DNA from: Volvox africanus
Lineage: Eukaryota > Chlorophyta > Chlorophyceae > Chlamydomonadales > Volvocaceae
Assembly: GCA_030268105.1 (NCBI GenBank)
Contig: BSDZ01000008.1
Location: 2,728,001-2,792,000 of the forward strand
Direction of reading: 5' to 3'
DNA: 64,000 nt
Below, one piece after another: positions 33,701-45,500 of the stretch. Made by a program: the position numbers and the translations under genes. The notes under the pieces are model-generated. The model searched no databases. It saw only the letters and a program-made list of their open reading frames with translations, and was not told the origin of the DNA. The stretch's first letter is position 1. Each line of letters opens with the position of its first letter.

Positions 33701-36056
33701 TGGTTGCCGTGGCCTCGACACCCCTACATTTTACAACTCCCTCGCCCTGGCTGTGCATGCGACGACTTGCAGTTACAAGATGGACGAATTGATATCTGTT
33801 GCCCTTTTCTTGTCCTCTTATGCAGTCTTTGAGCGACGAAGGTGTCCTCCGCAAGGTGTTTGGCGAGTTTGGCCCTGTGATAGCTGCGTCAATTACCCGC
33901 GGTCCGCAAGGGTACTCCAAGGGTTTCGGCTTTATTGAGTTCCTTCGCTCAGACCACGCCGCTGCGTAAGTTGGCATTCTGTTATTGTTTTCATGTATCT
34001 TTTTGGGTTGTTACTGCCATCGTTTTTGAGGCCAAGAGTGTAGAACCGGCTAATTGCCTCCAAACCATTTATGCTACTCCTTTACAGCGCGCAGGCGGCT
34101 CTGGATGGTAAAGAAGTGCCGACGCTTGGGAAGTTAGCTATTTCGTTCGTCAACCCGTCGAAAAGCACGGATCGGAGGGCCGGTCCACAGGGCCCTGGAG
34201 GCCGTGGCGGTCCGCAAGGCTTGGGTGGCCGGTACGGCTCCACTGGCGGTCCAGGGCGTGGTGGGATGATGACGCCTGGCTTTCGCGCCGGACCGCACAA
34301 CGCGCGTAATGCACCCTATTTCGCAGGGCCGGGGCGCAGTGGTTACATGCAGCCACCTCCGCCTCCACCTTACGGCATAAGTCCCATGATGCGGAATGGT
34401 CCGGGGCCCTTCAACGGCCATGGGCGAGGTGGCATGTTGGGTCCCGGTCGTGGCTACGGGGGAGGCTATGGCATAGGGGGTATGGGTATGGGCGGTGGTT
34501 ATGGTGGTTATGGCGGTGGGATGATGGGTCGGAACGAGACGGGTGGAGGTGGTTATGGTGGTGGATATGGCGGTGCTTACGGGGGTTACGGGGGCTCTCG
34601 CGGCGGGCAGCAGCAGCAATCTTCTTCACAAGGTCCACGGTCTGGAATGGGTTATGGCGCTGGTGTAGGCGCGGGAGGTAATTCTGGTACTGCCGGCACT
34701 GCATCGCCAGGTTATGGAAGCTCTAGTTACAGCGCCGGCAATACAGCGCAGCAGCAACAGCAGGCAATAGCTTCGCCGACCGCATCCGCAGGAACGTACC
34801 AAGGGGCTGGATACAGTCAGGGTACGGGGACGTATGGTGGCCAGGCTTCCCAGTCACAGTATGCAAGCCAAAGCACAGGATATGGCAGCCAGGTGACCGG
34901 ATACGGCAGCCAATCAGGTTATGGCAGCCAGACTTCAGGGTACGCTAACCAGAGTTCCACGTATGGCGGTCAGCAACAGAATGCGCAGGCTGCATCGGGT
35001 TACAGTGCCCAGCAGCAACAGCAGCAGTCAACATATGGCAATCAGCAAGCAGCTGCGGGTACTTACCCAACTTCTTATTCGGCACCTGCACAGGTAAATT
35101 GGGCTTTTGGCTGATGAGGTTAATTAATAATTATATAGTAAAACGATTTTTCAAACAATGATTGGTGTCACTGCCTTACACTTGCTTGGCGAGCTTGGCT
35201 AACTTTTTGCTCGCCTACTGTTTTCCCTGGGTTCACATAGACTTACGGTGCCAACGGCTATAGCGGAACTGCAGCACAGGTGCCATCATCTACTTATACC
35301 GCACCTTCAACGACGGCTGGCTACGGCGCACAGCAGTCCACAACTGGTTATGGGACCCAGCAGCAGCAGGCGGCAACCACCGTGTATCCCGGATACTCGT
35401 CTGCCGCGCAGGTAGAGCTTTTGGCCGTGATTTATTGTATTGCGCTGGGACAAGGGTTGTTGGGTAGCGTGCACGCTCAATTACCACAATCCGCGCAGCG
35501 TCCTGTCATCCTGCGACGCATGTTTTACAATGAAGTTGTACCGCTATGTGTGCAGGCGTACGGTGCCACAGGTGCAGCCGCTCAACAGCAGACGGGCTAT
35601 GGTGCAGCCACGCAGACAAATTCAGGGTACGGTCAGCAAGCGCAGCAGCAGGGTAGTTATGGTGCTGGCGCAAGTTACGGTGCTTCAGCAGGTGCCGTTT
35701 ACACTGGCTATGGTCAGGCCGCGGTAAGTGGGCGGATAACGCCTGGTCCCAATGCTGGCGGCAACATGTGCTCAAATAACATGATTTCGATGTATCATAT
35801 CATTTGCTAACCAAGGCACAACCCATGGTCGCAGGGTTACGGGGCGTCCACTCAGCAAGCTAGTGGGGCGTATGGGGGAACGGGGGTTTCCTATGGCCAA
35901 CAGGCTCAGCAAGCTTATGGGACGTATGGACAGCAGACAAGCACATATTCGGCTCAGGCATACGGACAGCAGCAGGTCGGCCAGAAGCGCGATGGAGATG
36001 CCTACGCCTCCTACGGCGCAGGTTATGGTGCGGACTACAAGCGGCCGCGCTACTAA
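30794..36056 (+). CDS. SAP/RRM RNA-binding protein with prion-like tail
   Basis: Ten exons join in phase: 30794-30874, 30948-31181, 31261-31518, 31601-32539, 33006-33587, 33826-33965, 34088-35093, 35241-35411, 35556-35723 and 35835-36056. They give 1,266 residues. A SAP DNA/RNA-binding motif comes first (KMTVAELKAELKARGLSEKG), then a long Glu/Ala/Pro-rich acidic stretch. A degenerate RRM-like unit follows (VRNIKQEAKPEDVKKVFEDA). A second RRM has RNP2 LYLGNV and RNP1-like GYAFVEY. A third has RNP2 LYLASL and RNP1 KGFGFIEF. The last ~400 residues are Gly/Tyr/Gln/Ser-rich repeats (GYGSQ, SYGQQ), a prion-like domain as in FUS-type proteins. The end, DYKRPRY, resembles a PY nuclear localisation signal. 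The likely role is nuclear RNA processing or chromatin scaffolding. The gene has no recognised one-to-one orthologue. Confidence 0.9.
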
Positions 36057-36560
36057 ATGAAAAACAAATAATACCTCCACTACCAACTACCCTGGCATGC
36101 GGATTTGAAGCTGTGTAGTCCCTCGGGGCTTGCATGACCTAGCCAAAACAACCAAGTGTGTAGTCGCCATGATTGTTGGCATGCGGATGCGATAGGCCGA
36201 AGCTTTGTCACTGAGCGGTGCTTTCTGCTCCACGGGATGTGTTGCGCTGTTCCGTGAAGAGGGGTAACGTCTACGCTTAGCTGCATGTGGGTTGATGCCG
36301 TTGAGTGCGCCTTGTTCACGCGCACACTCCCCCAAATGACTTGGAATTAGGTGTTGCGGAGCTTTCCGCGTCTGCCTTGGGGACGGGGATTCCCCGAAGC
36401 GAGAGGGGGTCTGCTGCAGGTTAATCTAGGTTACTTTAGTCAGCCTCGCTCACGCGTGAGGGCTCAGTCCGTTTGCTTCTTATCTTCTAAACCGGCCTTC
36501 TTGGTTTAGTCGTGCTTCTCTGGGATATGGGCGGCTCTAAAATCGAAGCCGGCACGAGCC

Positions 36561-37210
36561 CTAGGGCCAATATAGCTTGCTCTTGCGGTAGCTAGCAATG
36601 CCCTGCCTGATGTGCAGCATGCGGAAAGGACTGGATTTCGTTGAGGGGCGTTGTCATTCCCGTTGCATGAGGTACGCGCATCCCGTTCCTGGCAAATTTT
36701 CATGGAACCCGGGTCTTCAGCTGCGAGCTGGATGGTTTGTTATTAAGCTGCTTAGATACGGCGGGGTGATGCATAAACACATGGGATATGGCGCATTCTG
36801 GGTGCATATCGCCGGAGCATTTGACCTTCATACGAAGAACGTCTCCCACGTGTCAAGCGCACAGCAAAACAATGAACAGTTGCGTTTGCTACCGTCCTCC
36901 TAAGCTTGCCGGAGAATGCATGTGATGCGGATAAAAAAATCGCATTCAGGTGTATAAGAGGTTGAAGTTTCCGGTGCCCCTCCTACTCACCTCGAGCTCC
37001 CGCTTACCATACGCATACGTTTGCCCTGACATGCCCGCACCGAGGAATGGAGCATTCTCGGCCGCGCAGCGGTGATTCTCTTCGTCTGGCGGTCCTCGAC
37101 GGCGAACCTTCCTCCAGGTGCACGCCATCCAACCTGGGGCCCGCAAGGGCCCGCTCAGACGTCGGCAGCGGTGCACCAGTAAGATTTGGGATGGGGTTGT
37201 GTCGTCGGAA
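36561..37210 (-). CDS. candidate two-exon C-terminus, unrecognised
   Basis: A minus exon at 37210-37008 (FRRHNPIPNLTGAPLPTSER) ends at a GTAAGC donor and joins in phase 2 to 36630-36561 (MLHIRQGIASYRKSKLYWP, stop). Oddly, a second frame is open through both exons as well (GPPDEENHRCAAENAPFLGA...), with a GTGAGT donor alternative at 36990, so the true frame is uncertain. The upstream frame at 37708-37457 (LYCCLHEAPWVVVRQGG) may belong to the same gene. It would converge on the RNA-binding protein gene. No family is recognised. Confidence 0.3.
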
Positions 37211-37708
37211 CTGTTCAGGACATGAGTAAAGGCGCTGAAAGCCCAAGACGATTGGTTGCACCGGTACTAAAAAGAGATTTGGGGGCATTGTTTATCCGGC
37301 AACGCTGGCCTGGATATAGGCGAAAGTTTATGGCAATTCATTGTAACGAACCGTACTTTAATGTAAAGCTATGCGCTGTCAAGAGGACACACTGGGTGCA
37401 ACGTCGTCACAACATCGTTAGGATGCTTACTGAGACCGTTCGAGCTCTGCAGGGCATTACGTATTGCTGATCCCATAGCGGGTGAAACAGTAATGCGGTT
37501 TGCTGTGTGAATGTCGCGGATCCTCGCACTTTTGGTATTGCATGTTGCCCCAAATGAACTTGGTAGTCCAGGTTGCAGGCTTCTCATCAAGCCCATGGCC
37601 TCCCTGCCGGACAACCACCCAAGGGGCCTCATGTAAGCAGCAGTAGAGTACGTTGTCAGCTTTGTCAGTGATCAAGGGTCGCGCCATAGGACCTTGTGAC
37701 GTAGGCAT

Positions 37709-40700
37709 TGGCTAATGCTGCTTTATTCGGGAAAATCAACCCTATCCCCATGATGCGCGATTAGTTCTTCTGCAAGAAAGGCCTTTCGGGTATTGCTTGG
37801 ATATCATCAGCACGACGATGGGTAAATGGGCAATACATACTGGGAAAAGTAACATGCACTGCAGGTTCAAGTGGGCTATTATGTATTGTCTGTTGAGCTT
37901 CGCACTTGAATCGGTCCGCACAATCTTGGTGGATGACGGGGCATTGGTATCTGTGTTCCCTTCTGATGTTTTAGTGTCTCGATTACAAGATGCCAATCAA
38001 AAGAGATGGACGGTGTATTCTCGCCCTGAACCGTTGCTGCTGTAAAGTCTTGACAATCGGAAGGCCTGTCACTCCTTCCCCATCAGCGGTCCATGGCATG
38101 AGGGAGTAAATCGAACGGGGACTTGTGTACCAGAAGAAAGCGATAGTACGGCACCTGCTATCGACATAATATCTGAAGGTATGTTGCTGTGTTGTGACAC
38201 CACCCCCAAGTACTCGGAGGATCAGATGGAAGGAGGTTGCGGCGTACGCCAGCTGTTGCATCATTGACTTAGACACGCCCATGAGCCACCACCAGCGCCT
38301 GGTTTACGCCTCCATTGTAAGCTTCCTGCCACCATGCATAAGGGCTTTGCACAAATTTGCTTGCAACGGCGGCTATGTGGGGAGTCGCATGGGGGTGCAA
38401 GTCAGCGGGGAAGATCACATCAGGGGGCTGGTGATCTTCACACACACTTCTCTCTAATCCAATCAAAACATCACTCTAATAATCGCTTTTGCCCCAAACG
38501 ACCGAGCCACGTCGTTAAGATTTGAGAGAGTTCGGACCTCCCCGCCTCCAGCTGCTGTGAGTCTTTCCCCCCTTCCCCAACAAGATCGCGATGTCCCTAC
38601 CCGCAATCCTATCTCTTACAAACATTATATATATATATATATATATATATGTCTCGACTCTATATGTATCTCGAAACTATCAAAAATCAATTTGTGTTTT
38701 TCAGCCCTGTTCACTTACAACAGACGTGGAATCCACCTCGGACGCTCCACCTTGTCATGCCGCTTCAATGTCACCTCTCTGCGCTGGCCTCCTCGAACAC
38801 TGCGCGGTAGGGAAGTCGAAAGCAGGGCTGTGGACCCCCTTCCGAGCTGAACTTATCTCACCACCCTTTCCGCCGCGCGCCGTTGGCTGCTGGCCGTCCA
38901 GCTACCTTCCTTATTGGCGGGACCATGCTGGACGCCATGACACCACCGAACTGCTTTCCCTGCAATCGTTGGCAGGGGACAACAGCTGGTGTAACACCGT
39001 AGGCGGTTATGCTCTGTGGTCAGCATATCAATAGCTGCAAGCAATTGCTTACGAGGTCAAAAGATAATAACATGGCCTTAACATGTTTTGCAGATGACAT
39101 TAACTAAACAGTTTCGTTTTGCGCCTGAGGGAGGGGAGTTAAGGTATCATAACGGTTTCACAGTTAAGTGCAGTGGTGACGACCCAAAACAGCAGGAAGC
39201 AGGCGGCCTGTTGCTGCAGCACGAAGGGTAAAAAGGTCAATATCTATTTGGGGACTATGCGAACCGATATCTTGCAGTTATCGTCTAGAATGAAAATTGG
39301 AGTCGTGAACTTGAAGGTTTCGAGTTTTCAACTATTCGATATGAGCAATAAGATCACCGCCCTTCACCATAAAGAGGTTCGTCCGAAGGGGTAAAACCGT
39401 CCTTATAGAGAGCCTGAACATGACAGCATTACGTGCCGGGGCAGTGCCAGCCTTAGACTGAAAGGCCGAAGCGTTCCCCCAAGTGCAAGTGCAACTAGTA
39501 CGGGCCTGTACTTGCAGTTCGGTTCTTCATGCGCCACCCTTGTGGTAGGGATGGGAGTCGGGCATCAACCTGTATGTCTGCGGACTAATGCACTTTTCAA
39601 CTGTCCACAACAAACCTCAACAATATATCTTGCAGACCCGGCTTGCATCCGTGTGGATTTCAGACAGATATGGGTTTGTATCGTATGCTTCGCCAAGGAC
39701 CTGCTGCACAGCACATGACTGTTATGCGATTTGCTACGGATGCCCAAAGGGGACGGCCTTGCTGGTTCGACATGGAGTAGGGCATGGCATTGCAATGGCA
39801 TGCACAGGAATTGGCAGCAGACGGTAGCAGATATATGAAGTTGCTATCATCCCACTAGTGCTCTTCTTCGCTATCTTGCAACTGCTCTTTTCCCGCTGAT
39901 CAATTACCTTGTCATCGTGCAAAGTGTATAAACTGTAGGCGTCCTGGAACATAGTCTCGTTACGTTACGCAGGTACAAAGGCAGTACCGATGCACAAGAC
40001 GCCACAGCACTTGACATTATACTACTATGGCTCCCACGCATACCCCTGCGCTGAGCCCTGCTCTCGCCCATTGAGGGCAAGCCAACTCTTAGATTTCAAC
40101 AGTCTCAAAACGGCTTTAGTGAAAGAGCCAGCCTGACGAATAAACTTCGGGATGAGGTATGCGCACAGACCCTAATTACATCCATTTTTGTTAGGTATAT
40201 AGACCGTCACAACCGTGCCGCGCGACGCAACAGAGAAACCGTGCAGTCATGTCAGATGAAGGGGTCAAATCAGCCTCATTGAGGCATCGTTCAGTAAGCG
40301 TCCACGTCTTGAGGAATGTGCATGAAACTGGCCGCGAATGGCAGTCGGACTTTCCGTAGTTTGAAATAGGGTTGTGCAAGACATGAACTGGGTTGTGCAT
40401 CGTGACTCAAGACGCTCGTGAGCATTTAGGGTAGCCGCTGTAGGCTGAATTGCTTGCTAGCTGACAAGAAAAGGAGCCGAACACCAGACGAGCAGTGGGC
40501 AACGGAGGCAGGCGACACAGGACGACAAGGATGAAAGGCGGAGTCCACACAACAGCAAAAGTGAGTGAGCATGGCGAGTATGCAGACAATGAAATGATTC
40601 CGAACTATTAGCATTTTACCAAGTGGAATTAAATGACTATACAAGAAGCAGAAGGGTAGGCGTCTCAGTGTATTGGATTCGTGGGACGAACTCAGGCACA

Positions 40701-42543
40701 AAAAACTGTCCGTGCAAAGCAATCTCCGCCAAGCGTGCCTATGGCTTGGACGTGTCCTAATCTCAGCCCCAGCAACAGCTCAATGATTTAAAGCATCATC
40801 ACGCACGTCTACATATGCTTGGACACTTGCAGCTTGGCCAGGCCAAGTCTGGCATTGACGGGCAGTGCAGTCGTTATACATGTAATGTCGCCCGTGTGTA
40901 TTATGGAACGAAATGAATGAATCGTGTTGGATGCATAGACAGAGGCTCCTAAGGAACTCAATGAAGGGAGGCATCAGATTGCAATAATGCGTGCAGATCG
41001 CAAACCCAGTGATTTCGATCATTAAAGAGCATTCATATTTATCATCTTCAGAAATCCTCTGCTGCTTATAAGTGTGCTGATCTCCATGTGTTAATTCATG
41101 ACTGACTGCTTTTCCAAGAACCAGACCGTCCAAACGGAGGCCATCACGCGTTGTGCGCGTGACATACGGGAAAACACACAGCGTTTGGACACATGGCGTT
41201 TTGCCATATGCGAGGCGATCGCCGTGCCATATAGGAACCGCCGTGCCTTACATCCCTTAGTTCTCCATCCGGCATACATAAGCATACGTTTCTCAATATG
41301 AGAGTGCAGGTTCTCGGATGACTAGACATATTCTTGGGGAGCTGAGCGACACATCATTTCATCTACACGATCGCAGATGGATAGAGTGCATGTCCATGCC
41401 CAGCAGACGAGAGGCAACAAACGATGGTTTCAAGCGGAATGGCGGGCCACAGGCCCCACAAGAGGATAAAAGCTATATATTAATGTTGCCATGAGGAGTC
41501 TTAGAATTTCACAGGCAGGTGCCGCTTTGTTGGGAAATTTACAGACGTATGTATTTAGGTGCCAAGCCGATCAGCCGGGCGGCATGCGGGTATTAGGTTT
41601 GGTATAAAGCCAGGGTGAAGCCTCGCTGTCATGCTTGCCTCTTACGATTGCAACGTGCTGAGGACATACAAGAATCAACATATAAACAACCTTTTTTATT
41701 TTCAGTTGCAGCCACTGGGATGTCATCTTCCATTCCTCCATGATTTTTAGCCAACGTAACCTTCCTTCCCTACGTTATGTATTCCATTCCAAAGGCCATC
41801 GCGGTTAGCTGCCTCAGGAAGTCACCTGTGACTGAATTTAAAAAAAGGTTGAGACTGATGACTTGCATTTTTGGAAGGGGTTATCATGTAGCTGGCCAAC
41901 GTATGGCAGTTGGCACTTCCGCCTAGGCTCCTCCGGGCGGAGTTACTGTCCCAACCGCCGTGCCTGCACTTTAGCAATTGCTCACAGAAATGATGTAATA
42001 TAATAGCTCTACATTGAATATGATGGTTGCGTGAATACAGTCGAGAGAAACTGAGGTTAGCATTTGCCTTTACGAACTCATTGCCTTCGAGGTGGACTCG
42101 GGTTGCTTGCTAAATGAGTAATCAAAATATTTAACATCCAAAAAAGCTTAAGAGTAGTATTAATAAATTACTTATGAGCAGTACTAGGCACAATGACATA
42201 AAATTGCCCTGCGCGAAACAGCGAATCCTCGAGGGAGCGCGACGATGCGGACGACTTAAAGCAGACATTCACTTAAAATTGCAAATATATGATTGTGATT
42301 AGTTCTGCAAGCAAACGCACAAGAAAGAAGTCGCTTCGGCTTCGTTGGGGACTCCAGGGAGGGTGTGGGGTTCGGACACTGGTGCAGTTGGCATTGAGCC
42401 TTCCGCTTGGCCAAGTTGGGTGGTAAAGGTGCATAATGCTTTGATTGGCTAGACACTCACGTAACCCCTCCATGTCTACAAGCAACGCGTGCGGCGTGTG
42501 CGAGTAAACCTTGAACCTTGACGTTGCCGCAAGGCTAAGCAGG
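37709..42543. other. gene-poor stretch
   Basis: I find no exon chain across about 4.8 kb. A plus frame at 38194-38457 (WKEVAAYASCCIIDLDTPMS) is open but isolated. 41980-42180 is AT-rich. The right end includes the 5' region of the ankyrin gene. Confidence 0.4.
38625..38650. repeat. (AT)n microsatellite
   Basis: An uninterrupted run of alternating A and T of about 25 bases. Confidence 0.95.
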
Positions 42544-45500
42544 ATGGGCGCGGGGTGCTGCAAAGCCGAGTTGGAGTTCAACCCGGACAATACACCCAAG
42601 GTAATTCTTCAAGGACTGGAATTGATCTCGATCTATGTGCGCCTCTCGACAGAGGTGTTTTGGTGCTTTATTTGCTTGATGATTAAATCGTATTGGGTGG
42701 CCATTGGAGGGCTTCCGCTCCCGAAATGACATTTATGTTTGCATAAAAACTTCTTATGCAGGATCCTCAAACAAAAGAGCAACAGAAAGAGGTGCGTAAT
42801 AGCATGGGTAAAGGATTCTTGACGAGCACATACATATAGGACATAGAGGATGTTTACAGCAGGCTGGACTTGATGTTATGGATTAAGGTTCAATAGGCTT
42901 CCCCGTTCGTGATGCATTTGTGAACAACGCTCCCTAAACGGCGGATGTTTAGATCAACCAAGGACTACCATTTGGAGTCAGCAGAGACTCCCGTCCCTAC
43001 ATAACATCTGCATAGCATCAAGTGAGGCGCATGCAGATGTGTGAAAATACATCTTTTTTCTTTCATCAAGGCCAACAGCAACAAGGAGCGTGACAAAAGA
43101 CCCAGCTATAGGCCTTCCTTTAATCCTCTTTGATAACGAAGCCATGACCTGACCACAGCTCAGTAACGGCCTTTTTCCTGAAGTAATTAATCGTAGCAGT
43201 ATGGGAACGATTTCCTATGCATGACGAGAAGTCGTCCACGCAAATTTGCTGGCTGGACGACAACTAACCGTCCGATCGACACCCGCCATCGACACTAGAC
43301 CAGTGTCGTAATTCATTTCGTCTTCAGCAATTAGCCTTGCGATTACTGATTTATAGAGAAAATATCTTCATAGCTTAAAATCTTGTTAGCGTAAACAAAA
43401 AAGTCGTTGGGCGTATGGTAAGCCGAAAAAATAATATACACGGCTTTATCACTTGTTTATGATGTATTTATGTTCGTTTTTTTTTCTTGGAGGACACTTA
43501 AAATAAAAATATTTAATCAATGATACTGAAAATATTTTTTTGAATCAAGGATACGTTGCCGGACTGATTAAGGAACAGATTTGTACGCTGACAGTCTAAA
43601 CCATTCAGCGGAAATACTCATCATCTGGATTTTTGTGGAGACCGTACGTACGTGGGCACCTGCCTATCGTAAATTTTAAAATGATCAAAATTATAAATAA
43701 AAATATATCTATGCCGTAATATTGTATTCACTTATACAATCCACGCCGTTCTGACACTTGCTACCTGCCTACCTACCTACCTACCTACCGGCCTGTCAAC
43801 TACCCCCTACCGTCCGTCAGGATGGCAAGGATCTACGCCGCGCGGCCTTGGCGGCAGACTGGGCACAGATGCGCATGCTGTTGCGTCGGATGCCTCTGCG
43901 GCAGATCTGCAGCAGGGCAGGCAAGGATGAAGCCGCAACGGAGGACGAGCTAGGGAATACAGCGTTGCACTACAGTGTGTCCATTAATCACCTTCGTGGT
44001 GTCAAGAAGCTGCTGCGGTATGGCACCCCGCCTGGGATGTCAAACAAGGCCGGCAAGACCCCGCTGCACTTGGCGCTTGAGAGTGGCAAGCTCCAGGCTG
44101 CAAGGATTTTGATGGAGAAGTCGGCGGCCTTGAAAACCACCGCCGAAAACTCGAGCTCACTGCCGCCTTTGATTAACATCAAGGTCTGCATCGCATATAT
44201 AGCTAGTATACGTACGGCAATGGCTGAACCGCTCACTCCGTATTTCGTTCGCTTTACATGCCATATATGTACAGGTAGATAGATATGTAGATCACAAGGC
44301 ATTCAGCATCAAGCAAGTAAACAAGCAATAAGCCATGGAGATAGCTAGTATACATATATGTATATATAATGGAGACTATATATATGTGTGTGTACATATT
44401 TGTACATACTATATATAAATATATACCTCTATCTCTATATATATCTACTATCTGCTCCTATATATCTACTCCATGGCTTATTACTTCCTTCTATATATAG
44501 GTATATATCCAGGGGTCAGGGCCCCCGATGCGTGTCCCGTCTGGGCAAGTCGCCCTCAATATTGTTGTATCCTGGGGTATCTATGGGTAGTGTCCAGGAT
44601 GGACCGTGTATGGTCATCGTCCGATTGGGCCTTTGTAGGCGAACACAACAGAGGTATAACAAATATAACACATTCCATATATATATATATATATATATCC
44701 ACTTATCCTACCACAAGGCACACTGGCGGTCCTGTTTTCACCTGTATCGCCCACAGGACGCCAAGGGTGTGACCCCGCTGCTTGCAGTGGTCGCTGCAGG
44801 GCGGCTCAAGCTGGCTCGGGAAGTACTGGCACTGTGCAAGGAGCTTGATACGGGGTAGGATAGTAACAGGAGGCACCCACCGTGGAATGATGGTGATGAT
44901 GCACCAAATAATATATACAGGGTGTTATTTGTACATGGATAATGCATGATAATGCTAGTTATGATGAACACTGATTAAATTCATACACGTGCGTGGTCAT
45001 ACACACACACACACATATATATATATTTCTTTAAAGTCAATCTTAGGGATACAGAATTCTCAGTAAGCCCTTCTTAATGCATGCGCTAGCTAGTGATTTT
45101 ATTATCATTCCATCCTATATATGGCATTTTAAAGTAGCCTCATCTTGGTGGGGTTATTAGCTGCTGGCTTGTTGTGCATTCGGTTTTAAAAGTTTTCGCT
45201 GAGGTTACAAGTGCGGTGAAGGATGGAGGTAAAACAGAGGCCGCCGACGGGTCGAGGTCTGATGTAGCGGTCGTACATGTACGACCAATCTGCACAATAT
45301 CAAGGTGCAGAAGCACTATGTCAGCATCTCGAGAGGCCTTTGCGGCTCTCAACTACTACATCCGAGGCTGGGGCAAATCTAGGGGAAAGCGACCAGCAGT
45401 GGAACGGGATTGACAATTGCAAGCAGTGTTTAGAACATACCAGTTCATATTTTACTGCTGGGCCGATGAGCATTTTTGCCTGGCTGGCTACATATTTAGG

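Noticed and set aside
34134..34619. Minus frame rich in Thr/Ile/Pro
   Set aside because: Antisense of the Gly/Tyr-rich exon of the RNA-binding protein.
37457..37708. Minus open frame of 83 codons (LYCCLHEAPWVVVRQGG)
   Set aside because: Protein-like in places but without a splice partner in phase; kept only as a note under the neighbouring candidate.
38194..38457. Plus open frame (WKEVAAYASCCIIDLDTPMS...)
   Set aside because: No start context, splice partner or family match, and codon bias is weak.
45263..45360. R1 copies as tRNA genes
   Set aside because: The fold is cloverleaf-like, but there is no TTCGA loop, no anticodon arm of 5+7 bases and no A/B boxes.
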